A DNA stretch of 64,000 nucleotides from Bacillota bacterium (GTDB lineage: Bacteria; Bacillota; UBA4882; UBA8346), in the NCBI GenBank assembly GCA_023426245.1, contig JAFABB010000002.1, forward strand, positions 200,867-264,866. The letters are read 5' to 3'. The position numbers and the translations under genes are program-made. This document shows positions 17,888 through 27,366 of the stretch, one piece after another; position 1 is the first letter of the stretch; each line of letters begins with the position of its first letter. The notes under the pieces were generated by a model that made no database searches, was not told where the DNA came from, and worked only from the letters and a program-made list of their open reading frames with translations.

Positions 17888-18812
17888 CTTTGCTTCCCCC
17901 TCCGGTTAATAGGTACAAAAGCGCCATCCGGACAGCCACTCCATTGGTAACTTGTTCCGTAATAGCGGATTGACTATGAACTGACACTTCTTCGCTGATT
18001 TCAACTCCAAGATTGGCCGGGCCGGGGTGCATCACCAGCAAGTCCGGTTTAGCCCGATCCAAACGGTTACCATTCACGCCGAAAAGCTTCGAATATTCTT
18101 TTAAGGTCGGAAAATAAGCTTTAGTCTGACGTTCCAACTGAATCCGTAATATATTGACGACATCCGCATCGGCCAGGGCTTTATCTAAGTTGGTTTCAAT
18201 CTTGACTCCCATTTCCGGTAAACCTTGGGGAAGCAATGTTGGTGGGCCAACTACAGTAACCTCGGCACCCAACTTCGTAAGGGCGTAGATATTGGATTTG
18301 GCAACCCGGCTATGCATGATATCACCTACAATAGTAACTTTTAAGCTCTCTATCTTGCCCTTCTTCTGCTGAATTGTGAATAAATCCAGCAAAGCCTGGG
18401 TCGGGTGCTCATGAGCACCGTCCCCAGCATTAATTACATGAGCGCCAATGGAATCTGCCAGTAACCGCGGAGTTCCGGCCAGCGAGTGCCGGATAATAAC
18501 CACATCAACACCCATGGCTTCCAAGGTCCGTGCTGTATCGACAAAGCTTTCTCCCTTGGCGACACTACTGGAAGCCACCGTAAGATTGACCGCATCAGCA
18601 CTCATCCATTTCGCGGCGATTTCAAATGAAGTACGAGTCCGGGTACTGGGTTCAAAGAAAAGAGTCACAACAGTTTTACCCCGTAGCGTTGGAACTTTCT
18701 TAATATCACGGCTAAAAATATCTTTGCAAACCGCAGCCGTCTCTAATATATAGCGAATTTGTTCCGCCGAAAGTTCCCGCAGGCCCAACAAATCTTTTGG
18801 TAGTTGAATCAT
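17871..18812 (-). CDS. pyrB: Aspartate carbamoyltransferase catalytic subunit
   Basis: A 313-residue enzyme joining carbamoyl phosphate and aspartate. The carbamoyl phosphate site is in FEPSTRTRTSFE near residue 54, HPTQALLDL near residue 135 and the aspartate loop around VMHPGPANLG near residue 265. GGAG lies eight bases before the ATG. No pyrI regulatory subunit gene is present, as is usual in Bacillota. It follows pyrP by 54 bases with no attenuator between them. Confidence 0.96.
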   Translation of the reverse strand: MIQLPKDLLGLRELSAEQIRYILETAAVCKDIFSRDIKKVPTLRGKTVVTLFFEPSTRTRTSFEIAAKWMSADAVNLTVASSSVAKGESFVDTARTLEAMGVDVVIIRHSLAGTPRLLADSIGAHVINAGDGAHEHPTQALLDLFTIQQKKGKIESLKVTIVGDIMHSRVAKSNIYALTKLGAEVTVVGPPTLLPQGLPEMGVKIETNLDKALADADVVNILRIQLERQTKAYFPTLKEYSKLFGVNGNRLDRAKPDLLVMHPGPANLGVEISEEVSVHSQSAITEQVTNGVAVRMALLYLLTGGGSKDAALH

Positions 18813-18866
18813 ACTTATCGCTCCGTTTATCAGCGCTTCATGCGCAGTTTAATCTTTGTTGCAAAT

Positions 18867-20171
18867 TTATTTACCAAGCTCTCCGGCTACCCCGGATGCC
18901 ACTTGTTTTTGATTGGTTTGATTATCATCGACCTTTTCTAAATCCTTGGAACGAGGTATCACTAAATTCAAAATGATTCCTACATAAGTTGCCAGAGGCA
19001 TCCCCGAGAACTCAATCCCGGCGATATCAATTTTAGCGCCGCCGATTCCGATAACCAAAATGACTGAGGCAATAATCAAATTGCGTTTTTGAGAGAAGTC
19101 GATACCCGCTTCGACCAGCATCCGAATACCCTGGGAGGCAATGATGCCAAACAGTAAAATACAGATGCCGCCCATAACCGGTACGGGAATCGTCTGAATA
19201 AACGCCCCGATTTTCGGGATAAATGAAAGTATAATCGCGATGACCGCGGCCCCTCCAATGACCCAAACGCTGAACACTCTGGTGATAGCCATAACTCCAA
19301 TATTCTCACCATAAGTAGTATTCGGAGGTCCGCCAAGGAACCCGGCCAGTGCAGTGGCGACTCCATCGCCAGTTAGTGAGCGATGCAAACCGGGGTCTTT
19401 CATAAAATCCCGGCCAATAATATTATTGGTCACAATCAAATGACCAATATGTTCCGTAATAACGACCAGGGCAATCGGTGCAATTGCAATAATCGCCGCC
19501 CAGCTAAACTTGGGGAAGATAAATCCGGGTACTGCAAAATACTTAGCTGTCATCACTGTATTAAAGTGAACATTTCCGGTAAGCAAAGCCACAAAATAGC
19601 CTCCGATAATCCCGATTAAAACCGGAATAACTCCTAAAAAGCCTTTAAAAAATGCAGCCGCAAAAATCGCAATTGCTAAAGCTGCCAGCGCCAGCCAAAT
19701 ATTACCCATCGCCATGTTCACGGCCGCACCAGCCAGTCCCAAACCAATTACAATAACCACTGATCCTATGACTACCGGCGGCAAAAGGTAATTAATCCAG
19801 TTGATTCCGAAAATTGCGATGGCGATAGCCACTATGATATAGATAATGCCTACTATCGCGCAGCCACCCATGGCCAATGCTATCTTGGATGGATCACCGG
19901 GCTGCCCCGCTACAGAACCAATAATCGCCGTCATGGCGGCTATAAAGGCGAAAGAAGATCCGAGATACGCCGGAATCTTTCCTTTCGTAATCAAAATATA
20001 AAGTAAAGTTCCAACACCGCTTGTAAATAAAGTTACCGAGGTGTCCAAACCTACCAAATAGGGAACCAATACCGTTGCTCCAAACATTGCAAATAAATGT
20101 TGAAGACTTAATGGGATACTCTGTAACAAAGGCAACCGTTCGTTCACATCCACTTTCTTTTCTAGCATCAT
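18867..20171 (-). CDS. pyrP: Uracil permease (NCS2/UraA family)
   Basis: A 434-residue integral membrane protein with about 14 hydrophobic segments, of the UraA/PyrP nucleobase:cation symporter family. Family marks include QHLFAMFGATVLVP near the N-terminus, a VITEHIGHL segment in the middle carrying the substrate-site Glu, and GGPPNTTYGENIGVMA after it. GGAGG precedes two adjacent ATGs (20171, 20168). It lies behind a PyrR-type attenuator (20272-20342), so it should be made when pyrimidines are scarce. Confidence 0.95.
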   Translation of the reverse strand: MMLEKKVDVNERLPLLQSIPLSLQHLFAMFGATVLVPYLVGLDTSVTLFTSGVGTLLYILITKGKIPAYLGSSFAFIAAMTAIIGSVAGQPGDPSKIALAMGGCAIVGIIYIIVAIAIAIFGINWINYLLPPVVIGSVVIVIGLGLAGAAVNMAMGNIWLALAALAIAIFAAAFFKGFLGVIPVLIGIIGGYFVALLTGNVHFNTVMTAKYFAVPGFIFPKFSWAAIIAIAPIALVVITEHIGHLIVTNNIIGRDFMKDPGLHRSLTGDGVATALAGFLGGPPNTTYGENIGVMAITRVFSVWVIGGAAVIAIILSFIPKIGAFIQTIPVPVMGGICILLFGIIASQGIRMLVEAGIDFSQKRNLIIASVILVIGIGGAKIDIAGIEFSGMPLATYVGIILNLVIPRSKDLEKVDDNQTNQKQVASGVAGELGK

Positions 20172-20271
20172 CGTTCCTCCATTTTGATAATTTATTCTAT
20201 ATCAAGTTGCTTACAATCGAAGCTTGTACAAAAACAAGCCGGCTCGCAACCTAATAATCAATGTCAAATCC

Positions 20272-20342
20272 CCAAAAAAAAACCTCCCGTCTAGGGAGGA
20301 TAAAATACTTTACCCGTTCCTCCCTTCCTTGTCTCACGGGAC
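20272..20342 (-). promoter_or_regulatory. PyrR-dependent attenuator between pyrR and pyrP
   Basis: On the minus strand GTCCCGTGAGAC (20331-20342) fits the PyrR RNA-binding consensus, and a GC-rich terminator stem CCTCCC-TAGA-CGGGAGG followed by nine T lies at 20272-20299. UMP-bound PyrR would stabilise the anti-antiterminator and let the terminator form, as known in Bacillus. Confidence 0.85.
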
Positions 20343-20356
20343 AAGTCTTAAAGGGA

Positions 20357-20908
20357 CTACTTTGGGGATTCATTTTCGATAATAACGACTCGATCTTCAC
20401 CATCGGTCTCTAACAGCTTTACCTGAACACCTTCACGTTTGGCTGTTGGAACATTCTTACCGACAAAATCAGCTCTTATCGGCAATTCCCGATGGCCACG
20501 ATCGATGAGGACGGCCAGTTGAATACAGGCTGGTCGCCCCAAGTCCATTAAGGCGTCCAACGCTGCTCTCACGGTCCTTCCTGTGAACAGCACATCATCG
20601 ATGAGAATAATTTTTTTATTTGAAATATTCACCGGCATTTCCGTCCGGTGAATGACTGGTTGCGACGCAATCAGCGATAAATCATCCCGGTAAAATGTAA
20701 TATCTAAAATTCCGACTGGAACCGAGATTCCCTCGGCTTGCTTGATAAAATCAGCGAGTCGGTTGGCGAGAGGGACTCCCCGGGAACGAATCCCCACCAG
20801 TATTAAATCGGAGGTCCCTTTATTATGTTCGGTAATTTCATGGGAAAGTCGATAAAGGGAGCGGCGAATATTTTCTTCATCCATCACCTGGGCTTTAATC
20901 TCAGGCAT
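20357..20908 (-). CDS. pyrR: PyrR bifunctional attenuation regulator / uracil phosphoribosyltransferase
   Basis: A 183-residue phosphoribosyltransferase-fold protein that binds pyr mRNA and causes transcription attenuation in response to UMP. The PRPP motif IILIDDVLFTGRTVRAA is near residue 97 and basic surface residues such as GIRSRG and RGHREL are present. The ATG at 20908 follows GGGGAGG; the upstream TTG in frame lies inside the leader terminator and is rejected. It heads the pyrimidine operon and is preceded by its own attenuator. Confidence 0.96.
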   Translation of the reverse strand: MPEIKAQVMDEENIRRSLYRLSHEITEHNKGTSDLILVGIRSRGVPLANRLADFIKQAEGISVPVGILDITFYRDDLSLIASQPVIHRTEMPVNISNKKIILIDDVLFTGRTVRAALDALMDLGRPACIQLAVLIDRGHRELPIRADFVGKNVPTAKREGVQVKLLETDGEDRVVIIENESPK

Positions 20909-20921
20909 TACAATTCCTCCC

Positions 20922-21002
20922 CAAAACAAAACTTCTTATGCCCTTTGAGACATAAGAAGGTAAGAGTCAAGACAATAAACCTTCCTAGCCTCGCAGGACT
21001 AG
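20922..21002 (-). promoter_or_regulatory. PyrR-dependent attenuator upstream of pyrR
   Basis: On the minus strand AGTCCTGCGAGGCT (20987-21000) is a full match to the PyrR-binding consensus, followed by a terminator stem CTTCTTATG / CATAAGAAG (20932-20959) and a T-rich tract TTTTGTTTT. The terminator ends just before the pyrR ribosome binding site. This is the operon's first control point; the promoter should lie further upstream, within about 21000-21090. Confidence 0.88.
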
Positions 21003-21094
21003 TATTAAAGGATTTTTATTAGTATAAGTTTAACAGAGTCAATCTTGGTTGTCAACTAAAATTCTATAAAATTTACTGACGTTTACCTGGGGTT

Positions 21095-22333
21095 TTAAAA
21101 GAATATCATCCCGGTTCCGGCGATATCCTTAATGGATCGATTTTTACCCAGTACAAATTTTTCAGCCTCCTGATATTTAGCAGTTTGGTAATGCAGATCC
21201 GCCAAATAGAGATAACGGGCAAATCCCCGCTCATTTTCTGAAATGATGGTTTGAAAATGCCAGGCCTTTTCCTGTAATAAAAATGGAATTAAATAATCGA
21301 TGGCTTTTTGAATTTCCCGGCCATCCGGGCTTTGATAATCCCATAGATTAACGCCGACTTTATCGCCAATCCGGGCGAGAGTGATAAAGGCTTGTAAATT
21401 ATAGATACTGTAATGCATGGATCGAGTACGGGACTGTTCTTTTGGCATTGCACCATCCGGTTCGATTTGGCTCCCAATTCGCTGAGCCTTTGCCGATTCG
21501 ACAATTCGAGCAGCCAATTCCGGTTGGTCCGTGTAAAGAGCGAAAGCGGCAGTCTGGGCATCATACCAAACTCCATGATTATTCAAAGCAGCAGCTTCCT
21601 GTCGTCCTAATTTACTATTTAACAACCAATTCAAATAAAGTCGGAACCAATTTTGCAATAGAATTTGATCCTTCGATGGAAAAGAAATGGAACCTTCCAG
21701 CATTTTAGCGGCATCCACAACCCGAATCAGGATGGACGTATCAATAATGCCGCTACTTCGCCCGTTCGCTCTTCCGGGTATACCCTGACCAAAATTTAAA
21801 TTGGGATTCATGCAAGTGTCCGGATTGATAAACCATACTTTTAGGAACTCAACTGCTTTAGCTGCGTAAACCTCTTTGCCGGTTAAACGATAGGCAAGAG
21901 CTAAAGTATCTACCGTACTGACCATCCGGGATAACCGGGTACTGTCATAGCGATCACTGTTTTCCCGTTCCGGATTGACCAAGCCGTCTTGGTTTCGATA
22001 GGGTAAGCCCCCTGGTTTTTGGGGGTCCGGCCAATAATAAGTGGCTAAACTGAAATAATCATGTAAATCACCGCTTGGAGGCAGAACTTTTTTCTCCGTA
22101 ACGGTAAAGGGTGACTGGGTGAGCAACTTGTCGGCATCTTTGGTTAATTTTTTCATCCCGTCGCTCCAGGGACTGACCGTCTCTCCATTGACGGCCGACT
22201 TCACAGCATCGAGTTGGGGTGCCTCGTAAAGGATGAAAGGATCAGAATTCACCGGCTGGTTTGCAGCATTGACGAAATGGGGTAAAAGAAGTGCCATCAA
22301 GATCATTACAAAAATCATCGACTTGAATTTCAT
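21095..22333 (-). CDS. Secreted alginate-lyase-superfamily protein
   Basis: A 412-residue exported protein with a signal peptide at residues 1-24 (hydrophobic stretch ending FVNAA). The rest resembles the alginate lyase domain Pfam PF05426 found in polysaccharide lyase families such as PL5 and PL38: an (alpha/alpha)n toroid with SLATYYWPDP near residue 95, and NNHGVWYDAQ near residue 255 carrying the Asn-His pair of the active site. The natural substrate is uncertain; alginate is only one option and a glucuronan-type or plant uronate polymer is plausible here. The start at 22333 follows GAAGGTG. It lies 20 bases after the oxidoreductase gene in the same direction. Confidence 0.75.
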   Translation of the reverse strand: MKFKSMIFVMILMALLLPHFVNAANQPVNSDPFILYEAPQLDAVKSAVNGETVSPWSDGMKKLTKDADKLLTQSPFTVTEKKVLPPSGDLHDYFSLATYYWPDPQKPGGLPYRNQDGLVNPERENSDRYDSTRLSRMVSTVDTLALAYRLTGKEVYAAKAVEFLKVWFINPDTCMNPNLNFGQGIPGRANGRSSGIIDTSILIRVVDAAKMLEGSISFPSKDQILLQNWFRLYLNWLLNSKLGRQEAAALNNHGVWYDAQTAAFALYTDQPELAARIVESAKAQRIGSQIEPDGAMPKEQSRTRSMHYSIYNLQAFITLARIGDKVGVNLWDYQSPDGREIQKAIDYLIPFLLQEKAWHFQTIISENERGFARYLYLADLHYQTAKYQEAEKFVLGKNRSIKDIAGTGMIFF

Positions 22334-22353
22334 TATCACACCTTCTCCAAATC

Positions 22354-23502
22354 TTAAGACGATTTCGTCGTAGACGTTAAGCCGGATTTGAGTGAAGCGG
22401 TTCGCATCTTTTCCTGCAATTGAACATAAAAAGCATTTTCATCCATGGGAAGTTCAACCCAATGATCAGTCCACGCCGAAAGATACATGGCGTTCGAAAG
22501 TTCCAAAGCTTTAATCCCTTCAATTCCAGGCGCAAAAAGTGGAGTTCCGTGCAAAATGGCATCCACCCAATTGGCAGTATTGGCCGCATGACCGCCATCC
22601 CCACCTTCAACTGGAATCTGGCGTTTTGAACATTCCGGCTTTCCAAAGGATTCTTTACATTCCCGGTTAAATTGTCGCTCCGGAATTTGGAGTTCCCAAA
22701 AGTTCAACTCCCCGTCTTCGACAACGACTTTACCCCGATCCCCGCTTAATTCAAAACGGTTGGAACCTGGAGCTTCTCCGGTAGATGTAATAAAAACGCC
22801 CGTCCCGCCATTAGGATACTCCACGTAGGCGGTAACGTCATCTTCGACTTCGATTTGATGGTACTTCCCGAAGCTGCAAAAAGCCCTCACCCGTCTTGGC
22901 ATCCCGCAAATCCACTGCCATAGATCCAACTGATGGAAGGCTTGATTGATGAGTACACCGCCGCCTTCCCCCGCCCAAGTTGCCCGCCAACTGCTGGAAT
23001 CGTAATAACTCTGAGGTCTGTACCAATTGGTAATAATCCAATTCGTCCTTTTGATTTCCCCCAACTCACCCGATTCGATGAAGTCTTTTAATTTTTGATA
23101 GATTGGGTTGGCACGCTGATTGTACATCATGGAAAAAGTCAATGCGGGATGTTTAAGGGCAACCGTATTGAGTTCCCTGACATGCTTGGTATAAACCCCC
23201 ACCGGTTTCTCCATCAGAACGTGGTACCCTTTTTCCAAAGCCTGAATTCCCACTACCGGATGGCTGTAATGAGGGATAGCAACCAATATCCCATCGACAA
23301 CTTTGGCGTCAAGAAATTTATCGATGCTATCGAAGATCTGCACCCTATCCCCCAGATTGGCCTGAGCCCACTCCCTATGGGAAGGATTTCGGTCACAAAC
23401 TGCCGTCAGTTCGCCTCCGGGAACCTTTCCTTTAAAAAGATATTCGGCATGCTTAACTCCGATGTTACCAAGTCCGATAATGCCGATTCTTACTTTATTC
23501 AT
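22354..23502 (-). CDS. Gfo/Idh/MocA-family oxidoreductase
   Basis: A 382-residue NAD(P)-dependent sugar oxidoreductase. The Rossmann motif is GLGNIGVKHAE near residue 10, the family EKPVG motif is near residue 97 with the catalytic Lys, and the second domain includes GGGVLINQAFHQLDLW near residue 180, the usual substrate side. The start at 23502 (MNKVRIGIIGLGNIG) has AAGGGG upstream; the longer open frame to 23631 adds unrelated residues. It is cotranscribed with the alginate-lyase-like gene, suggesting it processes the sugar acid released by that enzyme, which is inference. Confidence 0.85.
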   Translation of the reverse strand: MNKVRIGIIGLGNIGVKHAEYLFKGKVPGGELTAVCDRNPSHREWAQANLGDRVQIFDSIDKFLDAKVVDGILVAIPHYSHPVVGIQALEKGYHVLMEKPVGVYTKHVRELNTVALKHPALTFSMMYNQRANPIYQKLKDFIESGELGEIKRTNWIITNWYRPQSYYDSSSWRATWAGEGGGVLINQAFHQLDLWQWICGMPRRVRAFCSFGKYHQIEVEDDVTAYVEYPNGGTGVFITSTGEAPGSNRFELSGDRGKVVVEDGELNFWELQIPERQFNRECKESFGKPECSKRQIPVEGGDGGHAANTANWVDAILHGTPLFAPGIEGIKALELSNAMYLSAWTDHWVELPMDENAFYVQLQEKMRTASLKSGLTSTTKSS

Positions 23503-23572
23503 TATGGAGCCAACCCCTTTAATATCCCGGTATAAAAGTATTATAGCGGAAAAAACTACTTTCATATAGTGA

Positions 23573-23602
23573 ATCAGGCAAGTAACACCGCACTTGCCTG
23601 AT
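23573..23602 (-). terminator. Hairpin at the end of the cellulase cluster
   Basis: A perfect 11-base stem ATCAGGCAAGT / ACTTGCCTGAT with an eight-base loop lies 120 bases past the last cellulase and before the oxidoreductase. The T tract on the minus strand is weak and delayed, so it is a terminator or a 3'-end stabiliser. Confidence 0.5.
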
Positions 23603-23721
23603 CCTATAATCAACCTGCTATATTCAATCATACTATCAATTCAATCATTTTGCATCAAGATTTTAAAATAATCCATAGCTACAATTTTGCGTTAATTGAA
23701 GCGCCAAATCCAAAGTACCTG

Positions 23722-25287
23722 TCACTGAACAGCGCAGGATACGCCATTTAATGTAAAATTGGCCGGTTTAGAGTTCGTTCCGCTATATGTAAGATTGAGT
23801 CCGAAAGAAACACTTCCTCCATTGGCCCCAATTGTTTTGTTATGAGTTGCATTTTGGACCTCTACCAAACTTCCATTTTGACTATAACTTCCATTCCATA
23901 AGTTGGAAATGATTTGACTACCGGCAAAGTTCCAGGCCAATGTCCAGCCATTGATAGCCGTTGTGCCGTTGTTGGTAATGACTATTGTAACCGTAGCCCC
24001 ACTTCCCCAATCGTTTACAACCTGATAACTTACAGAACAATCCGCCGAAGGGACCGGAGTCGGGGTCGGGGTAAGCGTCGGCGTTACGGTTGGCTCGGGG
24101 GTGGGAGTGATTGGGTTTGCCGCTAAATACGGTTTGATTAAGTTATATTTTGAAGTATTCACACTAACCCAGTCATCTTTCAATATCCCGCCCGTATCGC
24201 CGGAATTGGGATTAAAACTCCAAAATGTCCAAGAAACTTCCTTTCCAAGATAGGCCATTAATGTGGTAAGCCATTTATAATCGGTGGATGTCGGATCAGC
24301 GGCATCGGCTTCTTTGATTCCGAACTCACCGAGGTATAACGGGGCAATATTTCGTTTCTTAATAAAATAGAAACGGTCATCCCAGATAGCTGCCATATTG
24401 TTAGGGTAATTGGAGGCGGAAAACCACGTTTGATTACTAACACTTGAGCCATATTCGTGGAATGAATAAACCAGGCTCCCGGAAGCGATCGAAGTAATTG
24501 GATAATTCGCCACATCTTTAAGGTTGCCCCCCCACCAATACCCGGATCCGTCTTGAGATTGTTCAACTCCTTCTATAATAATTAATAAATTGGGATTAAT
24601 GGCTAAAATTTGAGTCGCACACCGTTCAGTAGCAGCCTTCCAATCCGTATTGCTATACCCGGCTGCGGTATATCCCCATGTTGCAGGCGGTTTGTAGCCA
24701 GTGCCCAAATTGCCGTGAGGTTCATTTTTTAAATCAGCGCCAATTACATTGGCTTTACCTTTATAGCGGGTAATTAAGGTTTTCCAGCCGCTAATCCAGT
24801 TGCTTTCGCTGTATTTATTGCTATACCATAGGGGTTCGCTTTGAAAGTTATCCGCCGCCAGGGAATGACAGTCTAAAATGATATACAACCCTATCGTATT
24901 GGCGTAATCAATGATTTTGTCCATAACTTCAAGTGAAGTCAACCCTTTGAGATCCAAATTAAGGCCGGTTTTACCCGTATAGGCGTCAATGCCGTATTCA
25001 TTGATCTGAATGCTGGTAGGAGTTTTATCCAGCATCTCGTAACACCAGGGAAGCCGGATACAGTTAAATCCCAAATCCTTTATTTGTTGAAGCATCGACT
25101 TATAATCCCGCGACCATAAACCATGAACAACATAATTTCCGGTTTCAAAACCAAACCAATTAATCCCGGTCTGTCTTCCGTATTTTGTGTTGGCATTGAC
25201 GGAAATATTGGCGATGCCTAAAACCAAAATCCCCACAAACAAAAGAACCAGTATTTTTTTATACCATTGACTGAGCAATAATTTCAT
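23722..25287 (-). CDS. Secreted GH5 endoglucanase with CBM2
   Basis: A 521-residue secreted cellulase. A signal peptide spans about residues 1-33. The GH5 catalytic domain (about 36-390) has LGFNCIRLPWCYEML, the acid/base Glu in DLKNEPHG near residue 185 and the nucleophile Glu in YLGEFG near residue 320. A Thr/Pro linker of TPTP type (about 393-414) joins a C-terminal CBM2 (about 418-521) with NDWGSG and NLWNGSY aromatic positions and a Cys near each end. It hydrolyses internal beta-1,4-glucan bonds. Alone among the five cellulases here it has a PT linker instead of chitobiase-type modules. The ATG at 25287 follows GAGGAG. Confidence 0.93.
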   Translation of the reverse strand: MKLLLSQWYKKILVLLFVGILVLGIANISVNANTKYGRQTGINWFGFETGNYVVHGLWSRDYKSMLQQIKDLGFNCIRLPWCYEMLDKTPTSIQINEYGIDAYTGKTGLNLDLKGLTSLEVMDKIIDYANTIGLYIILDCHSLAADNFQSEPLWYSNKYSESNWISGWKTLITRYKGKANVIGADLKNEPHGNLGTGYKPPATWGYTAAGYSNTDWKAATERCATQILAINPNLLIIIEGVEQSQDGSGYWWGGNLKDVANYPITSIASGSLVYSFHEYGSSVSNQTWFSASNYPNNMAAIWDDRFYFIKKRNIAPLYLGEFGIKEADAADPTSTDYKWLTTLMAYLGKEVSWTFWSFNPNSGDTGGILKDDWVSVNTSKYNLIKPYLAANPITPTPEPTVTPTLTPTPTPVPSADCSVSYQVVNDWGSGATVTIVITNNGTTAINGWTLAWNFAGSQIISNLWNGSYSQNGSLVEVQNATHNKTIGANGGSVSFGLNLTYSGTNSKPANFTLNGVSCAVQ

Positions 25288-25359
25288 CTTGGATACTCCT
25301 CTCTTATTCAATCAATTGAAACTCTGAGCGAACCAAAAATTAACTTACTTTGTCTTTTT

Positions 25360-25390
25360 AACTGCTACCGGCAATACACCGGTAGCAGTT
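25360..25390 (-). other. Intercistronic hairpin without T tract
   Basis: A perfect 12-base stem AACTGCTACCGG / CCGGTAGCAGTT with a seven-base loop lies between two cellulase genes. On the coding strand it is followed by AAAAAG rather than T, so it is unlikely to terminate well. It may be an mRNA processing or stabilising element that sets relative enzyme levels. Confidence 0.5.
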
Positions 25391-25408
25391 AATTATCCAT
25401 TCAGAAAT

Positions 25409-27322
25409 TTATTGGGCTTGACAGGATATTCCGTTCAAAGAAAAGTTGGTAGGTTTGGCATTACTGCCGCTATACGTAATCTGGAACCCGAAACTAGCCG
25501 TACCTCCATTTGCCACAATCGTTCCATTGTAGCTAAGATTATTCACGCTCACCGACTCACCGCTCTGAGTATAGCTACCGTTCCATAGGTTGGATATTTT
25601 TTGACTGCCCGGGAAGGTCCAGGCTAACGTCCAACTATTTAACACCGCAGCGCTATTATTGGTGATTGTAACGTTAATTACGGCTCCACTGCCCCAATCA
25701 TTTGAAATGGAATAACTCACCAGATACGATGAGGATGAAGAAATTGTATAAGTCGCCGTTGCAACTGCCGAATCGGTCATTCCGCTGGCTGTGGCATAAG
25801 CTTTAATCGTGGTGGTCTTTGATACCGTTATGGGTCCCGAATACACCGTTGAGGAACTCGTCGGAGTACTGCCGTCGGTAGTATAGCGGATCGTCGCCCC
25901 GCTGGTCGCACAGCTGATGGTCACGCTCTGGGCCGTGCTATATGTACCCCCTGCCGGACTAAAGGTCGGAGTGGCGACTTGCTGGGTCGTGCCGATCGTA
26001 TAGGTCGCCGTTGCAACTGCCGAATCGGTCATTCCGCTCGATGTGGCATAGGCTTTGATCGTGGTGGTCTTTGATACTATTATGGGTCCCGAATACACCG
26101 TTGAGGAACTCATCGGAGTATTGCCGTCGGTGGTATAGCGGATCGTCGCCCCACTGGTCGCGCAGCTGATGGTCACGCTCTGGGCCGTGCTATATGTACC
26201 TCCTGCCGGACTAAAAGCAGGAATAGCTGTGGTTGTACCAGATAAAATTTGGTTAACATCGGGATGAACGGATTCAAAATTGGTAAAGCTGGGAGTGACA
26301 TACGGTTTGCAATCATTCGAACTGTCATTCCATGCCCAAGGCATATAACCCGAATAACCGTTGGCATAAAGGCCTTCAAGGACTTCCTGATGAGACATAG
26401 CAAGGGATGAAGAGCCTGGATTGGGCATCATTTCTCCTATTATACAGGGTTTATCCAAGCCCAGATCTGCGGGAGATGTTTTTAGTGGATTAAAATACGG
26501 CGTGGCCCAATCATACCAATGGAAGTCATAAAAGTCCAAGCCTAATCCCTTCCAAAACTGATATTGCCCTCCGCACCATTTCATACTGGCGCTTCCCACA
26601 CTGACCGGTTGTTTGGCGTAAGTATGAACATAAGCAACGACATCCTTTACAAATTGCTGCATGGCCACTAATGAAAATGCTTCACAGGAGTTATTGGGAT
26701 CTCCGCCATCAGCGCTGGAGATTAGCCATTCCGGCTCGTTAATGACATCCCAACCCAGCACGCCTTCATGGGTTCCGAGCGCCTGAAGTATTGGTTTTAC
26801 AGCGTTGTCAAGAAAGCTCCGGCGGACTGTGGCATTGTCGAAAACATCGTCATGGTTCCAAGCTCTCCCATTATACCCCCAGTCAAAACTAGTGAAGCAG
26901 AAATAAATCCGGATGTTTTTTGCTTTGGCATAATCGGCGGCCTCAACCATGTGATTGACCCAATTGGTCGGAAGTCCGGTACAGAGGCTTCCTTCTCCGG
27001 TTCCGTCAAACAAGGGCACATTGCACGCATCCGGGAAAACCCACCAGCGGAGCGCATGCACACCCTCAGCCGCCATTACATCCATTTGTGCTTTAATGGC
27101 CGCAAAACGCTCGGTCCATCCGCTGTCTAAGAAATCCTGGTCCCAATTATACCATGCTAAGTTAACCCCCACCGGCCATAAAGTTTTATTATCCATCCAG
27201 GGAAACCTGGTCACCGAAGCCGCTAAGACACTACTTTTGCTGCCATTCGTAAAAAACGATAAGCTTAAGGTCATCACCAGTAAAACTCCGATTAACATCA
27301 TTATTTTGAAAAACTTCATCAT
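25409..27322 (-). CDS. Secreted GH5-like glycoside hydrolase with two CHB_HEX_C modules and CBM2
   Basis: A 637-residue secreted enzyme. A signal peptide is at about residues 1-34. The catalytic domain (about 37-355) is a clan GH-A barrel with the acid/base Glu in DVINEPEW near residue 200 and a likely nucleophile Glu in IIGEMMP near residue 305; it resembles GH5 cellulase/mannanase enzymes, but the subfamily and substrate are not certain. Two chitobiase/hexosaminidase C-terminal-type modules (Pfam CHB_HEX_C_1 like, about 362-443 and 446-527) carry ATIRYTTDGSTPT, followed by a CBM2 (about 535-637). The ATG at 27322 has GGAGGTG six bases upstream and lies 44 bases after the GH9 gene. Confidence 0.88.
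   Translation of the reverse strand: MMKFFKIMMLIGVLLVMTLSLSFFTNGSKSSVLAASVTRFPWMDNKTLWPVGVNLAWYNWDQDFLDSGWTERFAAIKAQMDVMAAEGVHALRWWVFPDACNVPLFDGTGEGSLCTGLPTNWVNHMVEAADYAKAKNIRIYFCFTSFDWGYNGRAWNHDDVFDNATVRRSFLDNAVKPILQALGTHEGVLGWDVINEPEWLISSADGGDPNNSCEAFSLVAMQQFVKDVVAYVHTYAKQPVSVGSASMKWCGGQYQFWKGLGLDFYDFHWYDWATPYFNPLKTSPADLGLDKPCIIGEMMPNPGSSSLAMSHQEVLEGLYANGYSGYMPWAWNDSSNDCKPYVTPSFTNFESVHPDVNQILSGTTTAIPAFSPAGGTYSTAQSVTISCATSGATIRYTTDGNTPMSSSTVYSGPIIVSKTTTIKAYATSSGMTDSAVATATYTIGTTQQVATPTFSPAGGTYSTAQSVTISCATSGATIRYTTDGSTPTSSSTVYSGPITVSKTTTIKAYATASGMTDSAVATATYTISSSSSYLVSYSISNDWGSGAVINVTITNNSAAVLNSWTLAWTFPGSQKISNLWNGSYTQSGESVSVNNLSYNGTIVANGGTASFGFQITYSGSNAKPTNFSLNGISCQAQ
25743..26226 (-). repeat. 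Two tandem module repeats in GH5-like gene
   Basis: Two near-identical copies of about 235-250 bases (25743-25977 and 25995-26226) encode the chitobiase-type modules. Bases 25911-25942 are identical to 33879-33910 in the GH48 gene. These are coding repeats, not CRISPR. Confidence 0.85.
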
Positions 27323-27366
27323 CTTTAGCACCTCCAATTCTTTAAAAAAAAGTGAGCGCTCTTTTT

